A stretch of DNA of 64,000 nucleotides from the NCBI GenBank assembly GCA_907165135.1, contig OU015569.1, forward strand, positions 3,782,001 to 3,846,000, written 5' to 3'. This document shows positions 45,747 through 56,500 of the stretch, piece by piece. The position numbers and the translations under genes were made by a program. The notes below the pieces were generated by a model that did not search any database, had not been told where the DNA came from, and was given only the letters and a program-made list of their open reading frames with translations. This DNA comes from Oikopleura dioica. Lineage: Eukaryota > Chordata > Appendicularia > Copelata > Oikopleuridae. Position 1 is the first letter of the stretch; each line of letters begins with the position of its first letter.

Positions 45747-46538
45747 TCAATTCTGTTTGACACCCTTTTTCGGAGCGCGTTTGGGTTGTTCTCCACCGAA
45801 AAAGCTTGACATTAGCTCGGACATGTCTGGCACGTTTCCGCCTTTATTCATCGTCTTCATTTGCTCCTCCATTTCTTTCTTCAGTTCGGGATCCTTTTAA
45901 TCGCAATTAAGTTATTTAAAAAGCAATAAAACGAACCTGCATGTCCATGAGTTTTGGCAACAGGAAAAGAACAACCATGGGCAAAATCATTATGAGAACC
46001 ATAGGCGATTTGAGAGTGTCAAGAACATTGAATTGCTCTCGCTAGAAAGAAGATAAATTGTGAAATGACAGCGTAGAGTTCACCTTTTGGAACCACTGAG
46101 TCTGCTCAATTGGCTGTAAGTCCATAATGTTGATTGGATCGACTTCCTTGAGAGTGAGAATATTCAGTCTTCGGTAACGGATTTTCCCTTCATTAAATGT
46201 TTGAAGAAGCTCAACTAGGTACACTGACCTTGTGCGTTGATGTCAACTCTGACCGAGTGGTAAGTTAACTTTGGAGATGCGACTTTGAGAATATAACTTC
46301 CAGGCTTCACATTGTGAACGGCAAATTGCCCGTTACTTTGGACAAAGCCCTTGAAAGAATTGTCAAAATTGCTTTAGGGGGTTAAGCCAACCTTGTATCC
46401 ATTATCTAGTTGTATTTCGACACCCGAGTAGGCTTCGGCATCCATGTGAGCATATTTGCTCGAGAGCTGCCCTTCGATAGTAACAGTCACTGCCGAATGA
46501 GCAAACGCGAAAAGGGAAAGGAGCAGCTTTCCGAGCAT
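45747..46538 (-). CDS. EMC7: ER membrane protein complex subunit 7
   Basis: Lumenal-domain subunit of the EMC insertase. Exons 46392-46538, 46229-46349, 46084-46187, 45937-46041, 45747-45893, 207 residues. Signal peptide MLGKLLLSLFAFAHSA, then a carbohydrate-binding-like beta-sandwich (GFVQSNGQFAVHNVKPGSYI, SPKLTYHSVRVDI). Next come one membrane helix (MVLIMILPMVVLFLLPKLM), the conserved DPELKKEMEEQMK helix and a Lys-rich cytosolic tail. The match to EMC7 runs along the whole length. The start follows GCATTTTAG by five bases. Confidence 0.93.
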
Positions 46539-46781
46539 CAACTCTAAAATGCATTGAATGGCAACAGCTTTTCAGTGAGAACTTTGTCTGTCATTGACAC
46601 AAGTGGTGAACTGGAGAGCGAGTTGGGACTTGGAAAAGAAAGGAAACAGAAGAAAAGCCACTTTCGCAATCAAAAGTATCAATAAATCGGGAAATGTCCG
46701 TATTACGCTCTTTTTCGTGAAGGGTTTGCGAGGTACGTTCGTTAAATTATAGTAATAAAAGTATTTTTAGAAAGAGGGGAA

Positions 46782-49170
46782 TCAAGATAAGTGAATAGGT
46801 TCTAAGTGATTAAATGGGTGCTTGCAGAATGGACAGAGCCCGTTGCGCGAAAGCCAGTCTTTGGCACACACAGTGCAAATCATGTGCGTGCAAGCCAATT
46901 TGCAGCGTTTTCTGTCACCGATAGGTTCGTAGTCTAGTTCGCAGATCCTGCAAGAGGTCACACCAGCAGTCTCTAGCTTTTCTGAATCGTGTGTTTATAG
47001 AGAAGTAAGGCGTATAGAATATGTACCGATTTGATCTTTAAAACGATCGTTTTGGCGTAGCTCTTTCCGCAGCTTTGAAACATCTTTTTTGAGAAGGTTG
47101 TTTTCTTGAAGCAGGGCCGAGTAATTTGTCACCGATCCATTCTAGCGGTGATCTGTTAGAACTGACAAAAATAATAATGCATTTACCTGCTCGAAATCAT
47201 TAGAGCGTTCAGCTTCGAGCTTCAGGTCGCGCAACTCAGTCGCCATTTGATTGATGCGAAACTTATTCGGCCGCTAATTGTAGCTTTAGTTCATGCACTC
47301 ACTCTCAAAGGCACTTTACCGTTTTCAGGGCTGCTTCCAGCGCCAGATTCTCTTTGTATAGGTCCCTGAGCGCTTCTTTAAACTCATTAACGCGGTCAGC
47401 TTTTTTCCGGTATTTCATTTCATACTCATTGCGCTGATCCAAGTTTCTCCGTGTCTCTTGTTTATTCCGATCAATCTTAAACTTAAAAACAATGATTAGA
47501 TGATGGTATCGTCTTTGGATGAACCTGGTGAAGCTGGTTCTGAAGATCATGGCACATCTTTTCAAAATCGGCTGAACGGCTTTTCTCGACATCATAACTT
47601 TGCTCGAGAGATTCATATTTTTCCCATAAATGTTCATTTTCTGCCCTGTGATTTTCAGCAGTCTTTTTGTAGCTCTCCAAATTGGAGATTTCTTTCGTCT
47701 GGCGTTGACACTTTAATCGCGCGTCCGCTAGCTCTTTCTCCGCTTTGTGCAGCTTCTCTTCCTTCTTCCGTGACTTGGAAAGAGCATCTTCTAACTCACT
47801 TATGCGGCGGTCCTTCTGTTCGATCTGTTTTGAAAGGGTATGGTCGGCCGTCGTTTGAATCTGCTTCTCCTTCGTCGTCACGCAGGTTTGGACGCTGCGT
47901 TCTTTCCGCGAAGTAGGGACTAAACGATATAGATTAAGATTCTTTCTGGAAACGGCTGCGTACTACTTGCGTCCGAGTCGCGTCTCTGCGTAGACTGCGC
48001 ATAAGCCTCTAGGTCGTCCGCAGACTCGTTTCGCTTGCTGGCCCGGAGCTGATTGATGATCTGCTCCATGTTCTTAACATCTTGGGCCATGGTGTCCGAT
48101 TTTAGGGTTATCCGATCTGTGCCGTTCATTTCCGTTTCCTTCTTCGGCACCTCTGAATTCGCCTTTTTGATCTTGCTCTTCGCTTTTGAACTTTTCGAGC
48201 TTTTCGACTCTTTCTTTTGCACACAATTGGAATGGTCATATTTGGACAGATTTTGTTTCAGAAAGTCTAGAATATCAGGAAATTGGTGGTTCTCTTCGTT
48301 GCTTATTGCTTTTGGCAGTTTTGTGATATTCCGCACATCATCGTAAGAGATTTCCATTTGCTCTCTCAACAAATCGGGGCGATTCATATGAATTTCAAGG
48401 TTGGACAGGATCAGCTTTACAGCTTCAAGTGAGCCGCCTTCAAAACTTGATGAAATTTCAATTTTGTCAAAAGCTACCTTTGGCAGCGTCGTTAAGAAGG
48501 TTGTAGGAACCATTTTTATAACAAATATGCTTCTGATAATTATTGAACATGTATCGAAGAAGCTCCGGATTGGCATACTTTGCACCTTGCTTCACGATAC
48601 TCATGATACAACATTTTTTCGAGTCTGGTTCTTTGATCTTTCGAAGGATGCTTCAAATAAGATTGAGATGAATCTGTTTTCCGAAGGAAACCCTCTCCTG
48701 ACTCAGAGTATAACGAACGATAAGCTCCAAGATAAGCTTGCTCCTGATATTGGCACAAAGAAGCAAAACCATGGGAGTGTCCGTCTTCCTGTAAACACCT
48801 TCAAGCGGATATTAACCTGTCGAAAGATGAAGTTTTACCATCTCTTGCCACCCAAACTCGCTCTTCGTATAATTTAAGTTTGCGCTGGAAAAGAATGTGA
48901 AGAATCTGCTGAATGTATTTTTCGTTAAATTCCCGGTCGAACACGCGGTCATCTCGCTTCGCTTTCAAGTTGAATCCTTGGACAAAGTGAGGACTGAAAA
49001 ATGAAAGCTGCTGGATGAATGGTGGGAAGCGCTGGTGTCCTCGGAGTAGGGCGCCTTTTCGTGGATTTATCGAGTTAATTTTTTCTCGATAGATGTGATC
49101 AAAATGGATAGTTCCTTTCCTTGATGAAGAAAACAATTCACCAGCTCTGGTAAATCCCAGGGCATGACTT
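46782..49170 (-). CDS. Coiled-coil RING-finger protein, probable E3 ubiquitin ligase
   Basis: Exons from the 3' end: 46782-46981, 47027-47141, 47187-47273, 47320-47481, 47525-47919, 47967-48532, 48586-48650, 48698-48784, and one ending at 48850. The start is unclear; candidates lie near 49100-49170. The C terminus is a RING of C3HC4 type: CRIC, then CTHMICTVC and CPFC. A ~250-residue coiled coil precedes it (EQKDRRISELEDALSKSRKK...). The N-terminal part is helical with no domain I can name. Architecture resembles TTC3/DZIP3-type ligases, but that is only a likeness. The intron 48651-48697 is 47 nt and fits only as GA-AG. Confidence 0.7.
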
Positions 49171-49205
49171 CGTGCATCAACAGCGTTCTTTGTTAGAGAG
49201 CGATT

Positions 49206-49598
49206 ATGACGGCGAACCGCTGTGAATGGTTACCTTTTGACGATCTCGATTTTGCGACGAGGACACAGCAACTCGAAGCTTTCGTTTATGTGAACCAGTG
49301 GGAAGTCACTTTCCTAGAGTTTAAAAAGCGGCTGAGATCGCTCGAGAATGGACTTGAGAAAACTCTGACTGACAAACTCGACGATGCTCTGCCTGTCCCA
49401 GCGGAGGGGACACACATCGTAACCTTCGAATACGTGCGCGCAGAATTCTTCCTGCAAGTGCGAATATCTTATCGACGATTCATCGACTTGCTTTTTGATA
49501 GCGTCCGAGCAAAAAGGATACCAGTAACCGTTCACGAGAATTTCCGCCCTTTCTTCGAGCATTGTTCGGGCTTAAAAAGACTCGTTAAGGAGGAGTAA
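49206..49598 (+). CDS. Single-exon gene, unknown
   Basis: A 130-residue frame without introns, with balanced coding composition (MTANRCEWLPFDDLDFATRT...FFEHCSGLKRLVKEE). It is mostly alpha-helical by eye, with no signal peptide or membrane segment. I do not recognise the family. The start lies within about 100 bp of the start region of the minus-strand RING gene, so both would share one very compact promoter. It converges with PDCD10. A minus-strand frame over the same bases has weaker composition. Confidence 0.6.
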   Translation: MTANRCEWLPFDDLDFATRTQQLEAFVYVNQWEVTFLEFKKRLRSLENGLEKTLTDKLDDALPVPAEGTHIVTFEYVRAEFFLQVRISYRRFIDLLFDSVRAKRIPVTVHENFRPFFEHCSGLKRLVKEE

Positions 49599-49789
49599 CT
49601 TGTTTTTTTGTATTTATTCATGGTCGAAAAGGAAAACGCGGAATGCTGTTCCACGCAGACACACGGAAACTGTCTCATAGAATCAAGAGGTTGATAATGT
49701 TATGAACTGTATGTACACTGGAGATGCTCTCTGGCGGAATCACGAATTTTCAGGCACACGGAGCGAAGAGTACGTTGCGAATGGAAGAA

Positions 49790-50590
49790 TCAGTTGTGGC
49801 GGAGCGTATTGAGCACTTGATTGGTTTGGTGAAGAAGTCGGTTTGCCTCACGGAACACCCCTCGCTTTCTCTCGTCGCACCGATCTTGGAAGTATTCCTT
49901 AAAGGCATCTTCTACCGACGCTAGGCGCACAAAGCGATCTACCTTGAGCGCTTCGGAAAACCTCTTCGAGAAGCGAACGAATTCTCGTTTCTGCAAGTCG
50001 AGCCTGTCAGTGCTCGCACGGCTTTTCTGGCGATTGATGTCAATCTTATTGTTCAGTGCGTCGAGAAGCATTCGAATGTTTGAAGCAATGTCTTTGATCG
50101 TCTGCAAATTAAATTTAAAAAAGTCGTTTCAACTAGCAAATTCCTCACTTGAAGAAATATGGGTCGGTCTGGAATGACTCGTGGTATCGAGGAAAGAATC
50201 TTTTTCAGGTTGTCCGCTCGAGACTGTATCAACGGAGCTAGCTCGCTGAGGAAACGATGACTGATTTGCTCGAGATAAGAGGCTTTGGTTTACCTGTCAT
50301 TTGAAAGCTGAAACTCGCGCAAGTGTTGACTCGAAGTAGCTAGAATAGTTGCCTCGTAAGGATACGGTGTTCCGTCCGTCTGTTTGTGGAAGGAACGCAT
50401 GAAGTCTTCTGAGAAACCTAGTCACTCGATAAAAAATAATCAACAATTTTCTCATGTTACCTGGAGCATGTTTCTCTGCTTTCAAAAAGGTTTGGATGAG
50501 GGCCTTCTCTGCCTGCTGATCTTTTCCACAAATCCCACGAATCTTCGGAAGAATCCCGTACAGAAGAGCCGCCGATGTTTCGTTTGTCAT
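49790..50590 (-). CDS. PDCD10: Programmed cell death 10 / CCM3
   Basis: Adaptor of the STRIPAK and GCK-III kinase complexes. Exons 50461-50590, 50294-50417, 50149-50245, 49790-50101, 220 residues (human 212). The N-terminal dimerisation half has LLYGILPKI...LIQTFLKAEKHAPGFSEDFM. The linker has LKKILSSIPRVIPDRPIFLQTIKDIASNIRMLLD, nearly matching human LKQILSKIP...VRFLQTIKDIASAIKELLD. The FAT-homology half shows QKREFVRFSKRFSEALK and ANRLLHQTNQVLNTLR. Exon order and phases are regular, and all introns are short. Confidence 0.95.
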
Positions 50591-51491
50591 TTTTCCTCTC
50601 TAAACAAGATCTTCTTTAAATTTCTCGTTAAATCAATCTGCCTCGAATCGATCGGATCAACTTTAAAAATTTTCAATAATGTAAAAAAAGAAATCTATTT
50701 TTCTCTATCTTCACAAATTCTTTCGATTCGGGTGGCGAATCTTAATAGAAAATGAGCTTCGCCAGTCTTCTTAGGAATTGTCTCCGAAATTGTATGCAAA
50801 TCGTAGGAACGCGGAAAGTAATTGCGCGATGAGTCACCGCGAAGAGCGCCCGCGCCGCTGATTTTTTTCATTCAAATAACTTCAAGTTGAAGTCTTCAAC
50901 AGTAACTTGATAATTCACAACGGCTCTATTTGGACCATGAGTGAGTTTACTAAATCCCACCTGTTACTGCTTATTCTTGGGAATGATCACGAGAACCGTT
51001 TTTTTTCTGTTCTCCCTTAGTGATGAAAATTGATTTAATCATGAGCCAAGATTTTTGCATTCAAAGACGATCGATGTTGTTTTTGTAATGTTTATTAAAT
51101 TCCAATAATAAAATTGGTTAAACAGTAGTTCCAATAAATTTAATCGATTAAAGGAGTTTTTCAGTTATTTCTAGAACAGAGAATCTAACGATACAATAAT
51201 ATCAACGGTCGAGGAGGTCGGCATACAAAAAGTTTCAGTAATTTCCAGTAGTAAGGATTTTTCAGTGAAATTAAATGAGATAAAAAAAGAGAATTGTATC
51301 TACGAGGCGCGAGGAAAGATTCACAAAGAGTTCCTAAAAGGCTAAAAAGAATACTTGACGAAGGAGAGAAGAAATGTGCTTAGTGCCTAACAGGTTTAAC
51401 AAGCATAAACTGAACTAATCAAGAGCAGGCTAATTGAGAGTTCGCTCGAAGCGAGAACTTCTTCCATTTGAAGCTGACTATCTGCTCCTTG
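50591..51491. other. Intergenic
   Basis: AT-rich sequence between the PDCD10 start and the 3' end of the next minus-strand gene. Nothing supported beyond probable promoter and 3' UTR. Confidence 0.5.
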
Positions 51492-52188
51492 TTACTCTTC
51501 GGACTTTTTCTGCTGACGCTTGATGAAGAATTTCTGGGTTCCTAAAATCAAAGTTAGTTATCAATCCCTATCGTGAAATGTTTTCTGACTTACCTCCGTA
51601 TTTGAAGAGTTTAGTGGCAGTCTTCTTGAGATTTCCGAAAGCTACCTCAGGTTCAGAGGGGAAGAATGCGGAGTAGTCCTTCTTGACTTCATCGAGGAAG
51701 AGCTTGGTCATCCACTGCTTGTCTCGTCCGTTGAGAGAGTTTGGCCGCTTCGCCATCTCCTCGATTTTCTCCTCGGTGACTGCTCCTCGCTTGATGAGCT
51801 TTTTCTCGGCGTCGGCAAGAGAAAGAGACATTCTTGGACGATTGTCCACTGTCTCAGGCTTCTTGTCGAAAATCACGATCCCGGGCGCGCCTAGAAATTT
51901 TATTAATCAGAACATCTTTATCAATAATAGATTATGAAGACCGAGCCTCTTTATCGTAGGATAAATTATGATTTAAAATTTACCTGGGACTCGCGAGAAG
52001 AGTCGTGCTGCCTTGGACTTGAGGCTAGATGGATTGGGTTCGTCAGAGAAGAATGCAGAGTAGTTTCGCTTGACTTCATCTACGAAGACGGTCGCTATCG
52101 CATTAGCTCCAGCCCTATCGAGTTGCTCTCTGGTCATTCGTCCTACTTTGATGAGCCCTTCTTCGGCTTCGGTCTTGGAGAGTTTCAT
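51492..52188 (-). CDS. Internally duplicated small protein, unknown
   Basis: Exons 51984-52188, 51594-51890, 51492-51541, 183 residues. Two homologous modules of about 70-80 residues: one with LSKTEAEEGLIKVGRMTREQ...FVDEVKRNYSAFFSDEP, the other with LSLADAEKKLIKRGAVTEEK...FLDEVKKDYSAFFPSEP, each ending in a KxAxxLF helix. The tail is basic (FFIKRQQKKSEE). No known domain comes to mind. The start was set at MKLSKTE because the sequence before it is a copy of the CENP-A 5' region. Its promoter is paralogous to that of CENP-A, so co-expression with centromeric histone is likely. Confidence 0.75.
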
Positions 52189-52490
52189 CGTTGGAAGGTA
52201 AAAAAAGGAAGTTTTTCTTGAAGAATCAAGTTTGCGACTGACTGAATTGAGCGGGTCACTCGGCTTCTTATACCTTCTCGAATCTAGGGAAATTTTATCA
52301 AGCGCGCCAACCAGGGAGCAGCATGCGAATGGTTTGATCCAGAGGCGGCCGATTGATCCAGAGTCAGCGAGCGCGCCATTTTTAGATTCATCTTTGCGCG
52401 TCGATAACAGCGCCATCAAAAGCGCTCTCGAAAAGATTATCGCGTAAAAATCCAAACGGTGGAGTTTTCAACCTTCGAAGTTCGTTTCGC
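52189..52490 (-). promoter_or_regulatory. CENP-A-type promoter in front of the duplicated-module gene
   Basis: About 270 bp here align with the CENP-A copy 2 upstream region in the same order and orientation. Shared blocks include CAAGTTTGCGACTGAC, GCGCGCCAACCAGGGAGCAG, AAATGGTTTGATCCAG, CAAAAGCGCTCTCGAAAAGA and GGTGGAGTTTTCAACCTTCG. The E2F-like GCGCGCCAA lies at 52302-52310. Similarity reaches the 5' UTR but stops before the coding sequence. Confidence 0.75.
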
Positions 52491-52786
52491 GAGCATACCC
52501 GTGTGAGATTATAAGCCATTCTGACTCGAGCATTCTGGTGCTTTGGAATGTCATAGATAGATCCTAACTCCTGCGAAAAGATCTTGCCAGTGAAGACGAT
52601 ATATATTTTTTTTGTATATTTTGTTTGGTTTCCGATGGGAAAGTTATTGCAAGAGAAAAGACATTAGAATATAGTTTTTTTCAATTTTATTCCGATGTTA
52701 ATGTACAAATGATCGCAATTGGTTGGTTTGGGGAGAAATTTGCACGGGGAGGTGAGGCAGGATTCGAAAACGGGGAGTGGGGAAAT

Positions 52787-53222
52787 TTATTTTTTGATTC
52801 CATTGAGGTTGAATTGCGCGACAGCTTTGACAAGGTCCAAGTCTTTCTTCATGATGGTGACGCGCTTGGAGTGAAGGGCGTACAGATTGGCGACTTCAAA
52901 GGTTGTAATAATGAAGGCCTCTGTCGCTTCTGAAATTGTAAGTTGAGAGATTAATACAGAAGATGGTGCTAAATTACCTTGGAGGCAGAGGAGTGCCTGC
53001 GACTGCCATCGATAGTCGTTTCCAGGGCGAAGATCGTTGACAACCTAAAGGAAAATTATTACTGTCTCGACTAGATTCTAGATTTACCTCTCGGACCACT
53101 CGTTGGAAGGGCATCTTTCTCATGAGCAGGTTCGTTGATTTCTGGAGTTCCATAATCTCTTTGTTGACTTTGGATCCTGGCTTTGCTGGCCTCTTCTTTG
53201 GTGGGGACTTCTGTCTCGCCAT
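52787..53222 (-). CDS. CENPA: Centromeric histone H3 (CENP-A), copy 2
   Basis: Exons 53088-53222, 52978-53044, 52787-52929, 114 residues. It differs from copy 1 at only a few places (for example RPAKPG versus RPGKPG, KSTNLL versus KTTNLL, FEVANLYALH versus YEVANLFALH, QFNLNGIKK versus QVNLNGIKE). The exon-intron structure is the same, and the second intron is only 48 nt because it lacks the two TTAA elements. The CENP-A marks (Trp in loop 1, ALLCLQEA, short non-canonical tail) are all kept. Both copies look functional; this one has the compact structure normal for this genome and is probably the main source of the protein. Confidence 0.9.
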
Positions 53223-53545
53223 TTTTTAAAAAGTATTTTCTTCTGAGCGTGTCAAGTTTGCGACTGACCAACCTGGCTGGGTCGCTCAGGTTCTTATACC
53301 TCCCAAATCTAGAGAATTGTATACCTCCCAAATCTAGAGAATCTTCTTCTTAGCGCGCCAACCAGGGAGCAGCGTGCAAATGGTTTGATCCAGGGCAGGC
53401 CGATTTCTAGATTTTCCGCGAGCGCACCATTTCTAGATTCATTTTTGCGCGCCGATAACAGCGCTATCAAAAGCGCTCTCGAAAAGATTATCGCGTATAA
53501 ATCCGAACGGTGGAGTTTTCAACCTTCGGAGTTCGTTTTTTCGAT
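53223..53545 (-). promoter_or_regulatory. Promoter of CENP-A copy 2
   Basis: Unsplit version of the promoter found at 6570-8387, with the block TCTAGATTTGGGAGGTAT (minus-strand sense) in two tandem copies and an E2F-like GCGCGCCAA at 53353-53361. CTAGATT-type motifs repeat several times. It serves as the empty site that fixes the borders of the elements in copy 1. Confidence 0.7.
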
Positions 53546-56500
53546 GGTTACTAATCATTGGTTAGGCTATTACCGGCAATTTTCGAATGAAGTCTCGCTA
53601 CGTTTGCTCAATCGAAGCAATCATGGAGGAGAACAAACTTTGCCATAAAGAATCACCAAAAGCTTAAGCTAAAGTCCATGTATTTTATAAAAGTTTTAAA
53701 GCTTTGAAGCTCCATTGAGGTAAATTTTTCTCATGCGAAAAAGCGGCTTTCGTTAAATACCAAGTGAGGCAGGTGTTGCGTATTTAGAACACGCGTGTTT
53801 GTAGATTTTCTTTATCAGCATGTTGCTTTCTGGAGAAAGTCTTCGCCGAAGCTGGAATTCGAAGATGCATCTTCTTGTAGACTGGATACGCGATAAGGGT
53901 AGAGAAGTCGCAATCGATAATTGTCCGAGTTCCGATTTTCTCACAGCGAAGAACTGCTGCCCCGATAAGCGATGATATCCGCATTCACTCTTTCGATACT
54001 TGATCCTAAACTGACAGGAGCGAGTTCAAATAACCTTTCCGTTGATCACAAATGCGTTTCGCAAGCATACCCGTGTTACTTGCAATTCAAGAGTTCGATC
54101 GTGGATCTTTATTGTTTCGTTTCCCGAGTAGTACGCCGAGCAATAAAAAAATTGGGCTTACTTATTCATCACGTGAATAAATTAAATGTACGGCAGTGCA
54201 CGAGTTAAATATTTAAATTTGACACTAAATGACCTTCTTCCAACGCTTTAAAGGTAAAAAGTATTTCGAATTATTTCGAATATAAAAATCATTCTTTAGA
54301 CTCGTTACTTTTTTTTAAATAATCGATCAGTTAATCAAAATTCCTAAAAGAAGGGATTCTTCATGAGTGATATTTTTAGCTTTTCTGTTCCTTGTCATTT
54401 TGGCAGTCACTCTCGGAAGGTGCAAATTGTCTGAGCGGGGTCTCATCTGGCACACAGCTCTAACCCTATTAGCCCCTCAGATGTCCCCCTGACGGCACCT
54501 TTCCGGAAAGCAAATATTTTCAACCTCATTTTCTAGCGTTACATAAGATAGTTTTTCATCATCGATATTTTAGCAACAAATGTTAGACGAAGTTCAACGT
54601 CTGCACTGACAATTCAATGAAGCTTTAGTTAGCATATTAAAAATTCAACCCCGATAAAAATTAAAATGAACTTATTCATTGTTTTATCCAAATGTTTTTA
54701 GGTAAAAAGATTATTCCCTGTCCACGTCTTTAATTCTTAATAAGCCTTTGCGAAAATAATGTAAATAGGTTACAAACAGACAAACAATTGAATTGTTCGA
54801 AAGAAAAATCAAGAATTTCCGTTTTTACAAGAGATAGAGTGGCGCAGTGAAAAGGCGCGCCACCGAGTGGAGCGGTAGCGCAAGAAAAAAAACGCGCAAC
54901 CGTCTGGTGCGCGCTCATCGCTGACAAGAATTCAACTCAGAACTTAACCCTCCTATATTTTCCTTTATTGCTGACGATTGTTAGATAAGAGATTCACTGC
55001 TTTACGCCCTCAAGAAGTAAACTTTGATTGTTTGGGAATTAGAATCCACTGTTTTGTCATAACAGGTATTGAACACTTCCATTAAAAGAACAGTTACAGT
55101 TGTTGTTCCCGAATCAAATGGACATAAAAGTTCGACCCTAGAAAATAGCTTTTTGAAAAACAAAAAAACGCGATCGATTTCATTAGAAATGTTGGATGCA
55201 TGAAAAATAAAAGAGCAGAAGAGATTATATGCAGCATATAATACGCGCATCTCGTATTTCTATGTTTGTCCTCGCATAGACTAAATACAATTCTTAATTA
55301 ATTATTCTCGTTTAGCGGTCGTCGGATTGAGCAGTATACCTGCTCTGAGACCGATGATTTTTTCGATTAGTCGCGCATTTCGTTTTTACTTTATTTTCGA
55401 AGCGAGAGAACATACTCCTGGGGATTATTTTGAAACGCGGCCGGGGTCGCCAATATTTATATCCGAGCTAGGCCGTTTTCTAGAGACAACAGCAGAAAAA
55501 CTCCAGTAAGTGAGTAGTCCTAAATCCAGTGTTTTTGCGTGAATAATTAATGAATTTGAATGAAATTAATTCTGGCCAAGTTCGGATGTTAGCAAATGCA
55601 TGTTAAAGTTATAGTACTCTACTTCTTCGCCAATCGCTTATTAATGCCCGGCCCTTAATTAAAGATTGAGTTTGGCTTGTGTATTAATCCTAAAGAGAGG
55701 CTTCAGAACGACATGGTGCGAAGCAGATTACAAATTTTAATCTGGCGGGAATTCGCTAAAAAATTTACGCATCTCGATGCGATGGGCATCTTCTCACGTG
55801 CCGGCCAAAATACTAGAAATGCACTGAAAGAAGGAAGAGGCTGCTACTAGTTCAACGCCAAGCATAATTGCACGAAGCGATGTTGCTAATCTCGTAAATG
55901 TCGACGGGCCCACAATCTAATATTCTGACCCATCAAGCTTTTCTCAAAAGCTCATTAAAATTGAACATTACTAATCTACTTTTGGGAATCCCAATTACAA
56001 TTATCGTCTTCTGCAACAATTAGACACAGCTCAATCAACGTGGCTTTAAACGTCAGAAATACGGGAGTTGAACTGCTCTAGAACACGCAGCTCAGGCGAG
56101 AAACACCTTTAGCGGTTCTGTTTTGGAAGACTGGAATAGTAAATGAGAGCGGATCGTAGAAGTCGGTCCTCTGTAGCGGGAAAGAGGAGGAATACAGAGC
56201 TGGGAATCGCTTCCTTCGGGAATCGATGTCGGCGGCGGGAAATGTGTCGCTGATGCGAAATTACGAGCGCGGCGCATGTCTCGGCGAGCAATCGCTCCGA
56301 TTGCATTTAGCGCGCATGTGTACCTCCCATCGAAGCTAGCTATACCATTATTGTATATTACACACGAGAGAGAATTCTTAATTTGCATTTTATGTTGCTT
56401 GCTGGCGCGTCATTACGGACGAGGAGAAAACGAACGTTCCAAGCGGCGCCGTGATCCTAGTCTGATAATTTTGGAGGGGCAAGTGCTAGCGTCCCGCAGT

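Larger units (their letters stand above)
38705..49170 (-). other. Seven minus-strand genes in a row, probably one or more operons
   Basis: RING protein, EMC7, MRPL4, PPP1R11, CAS, two-TM protein and POLR2C follow each other with gaps of about 243, 195, 199, 254, 388 and 110 nt. Acceptor-like AG sequence sits just before the ATG of EMC7, MRPL4, the two-TM gene and POLR2C. The 388-nt gap behind CAS could mark a break between two operons. Confidence 0.4.
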
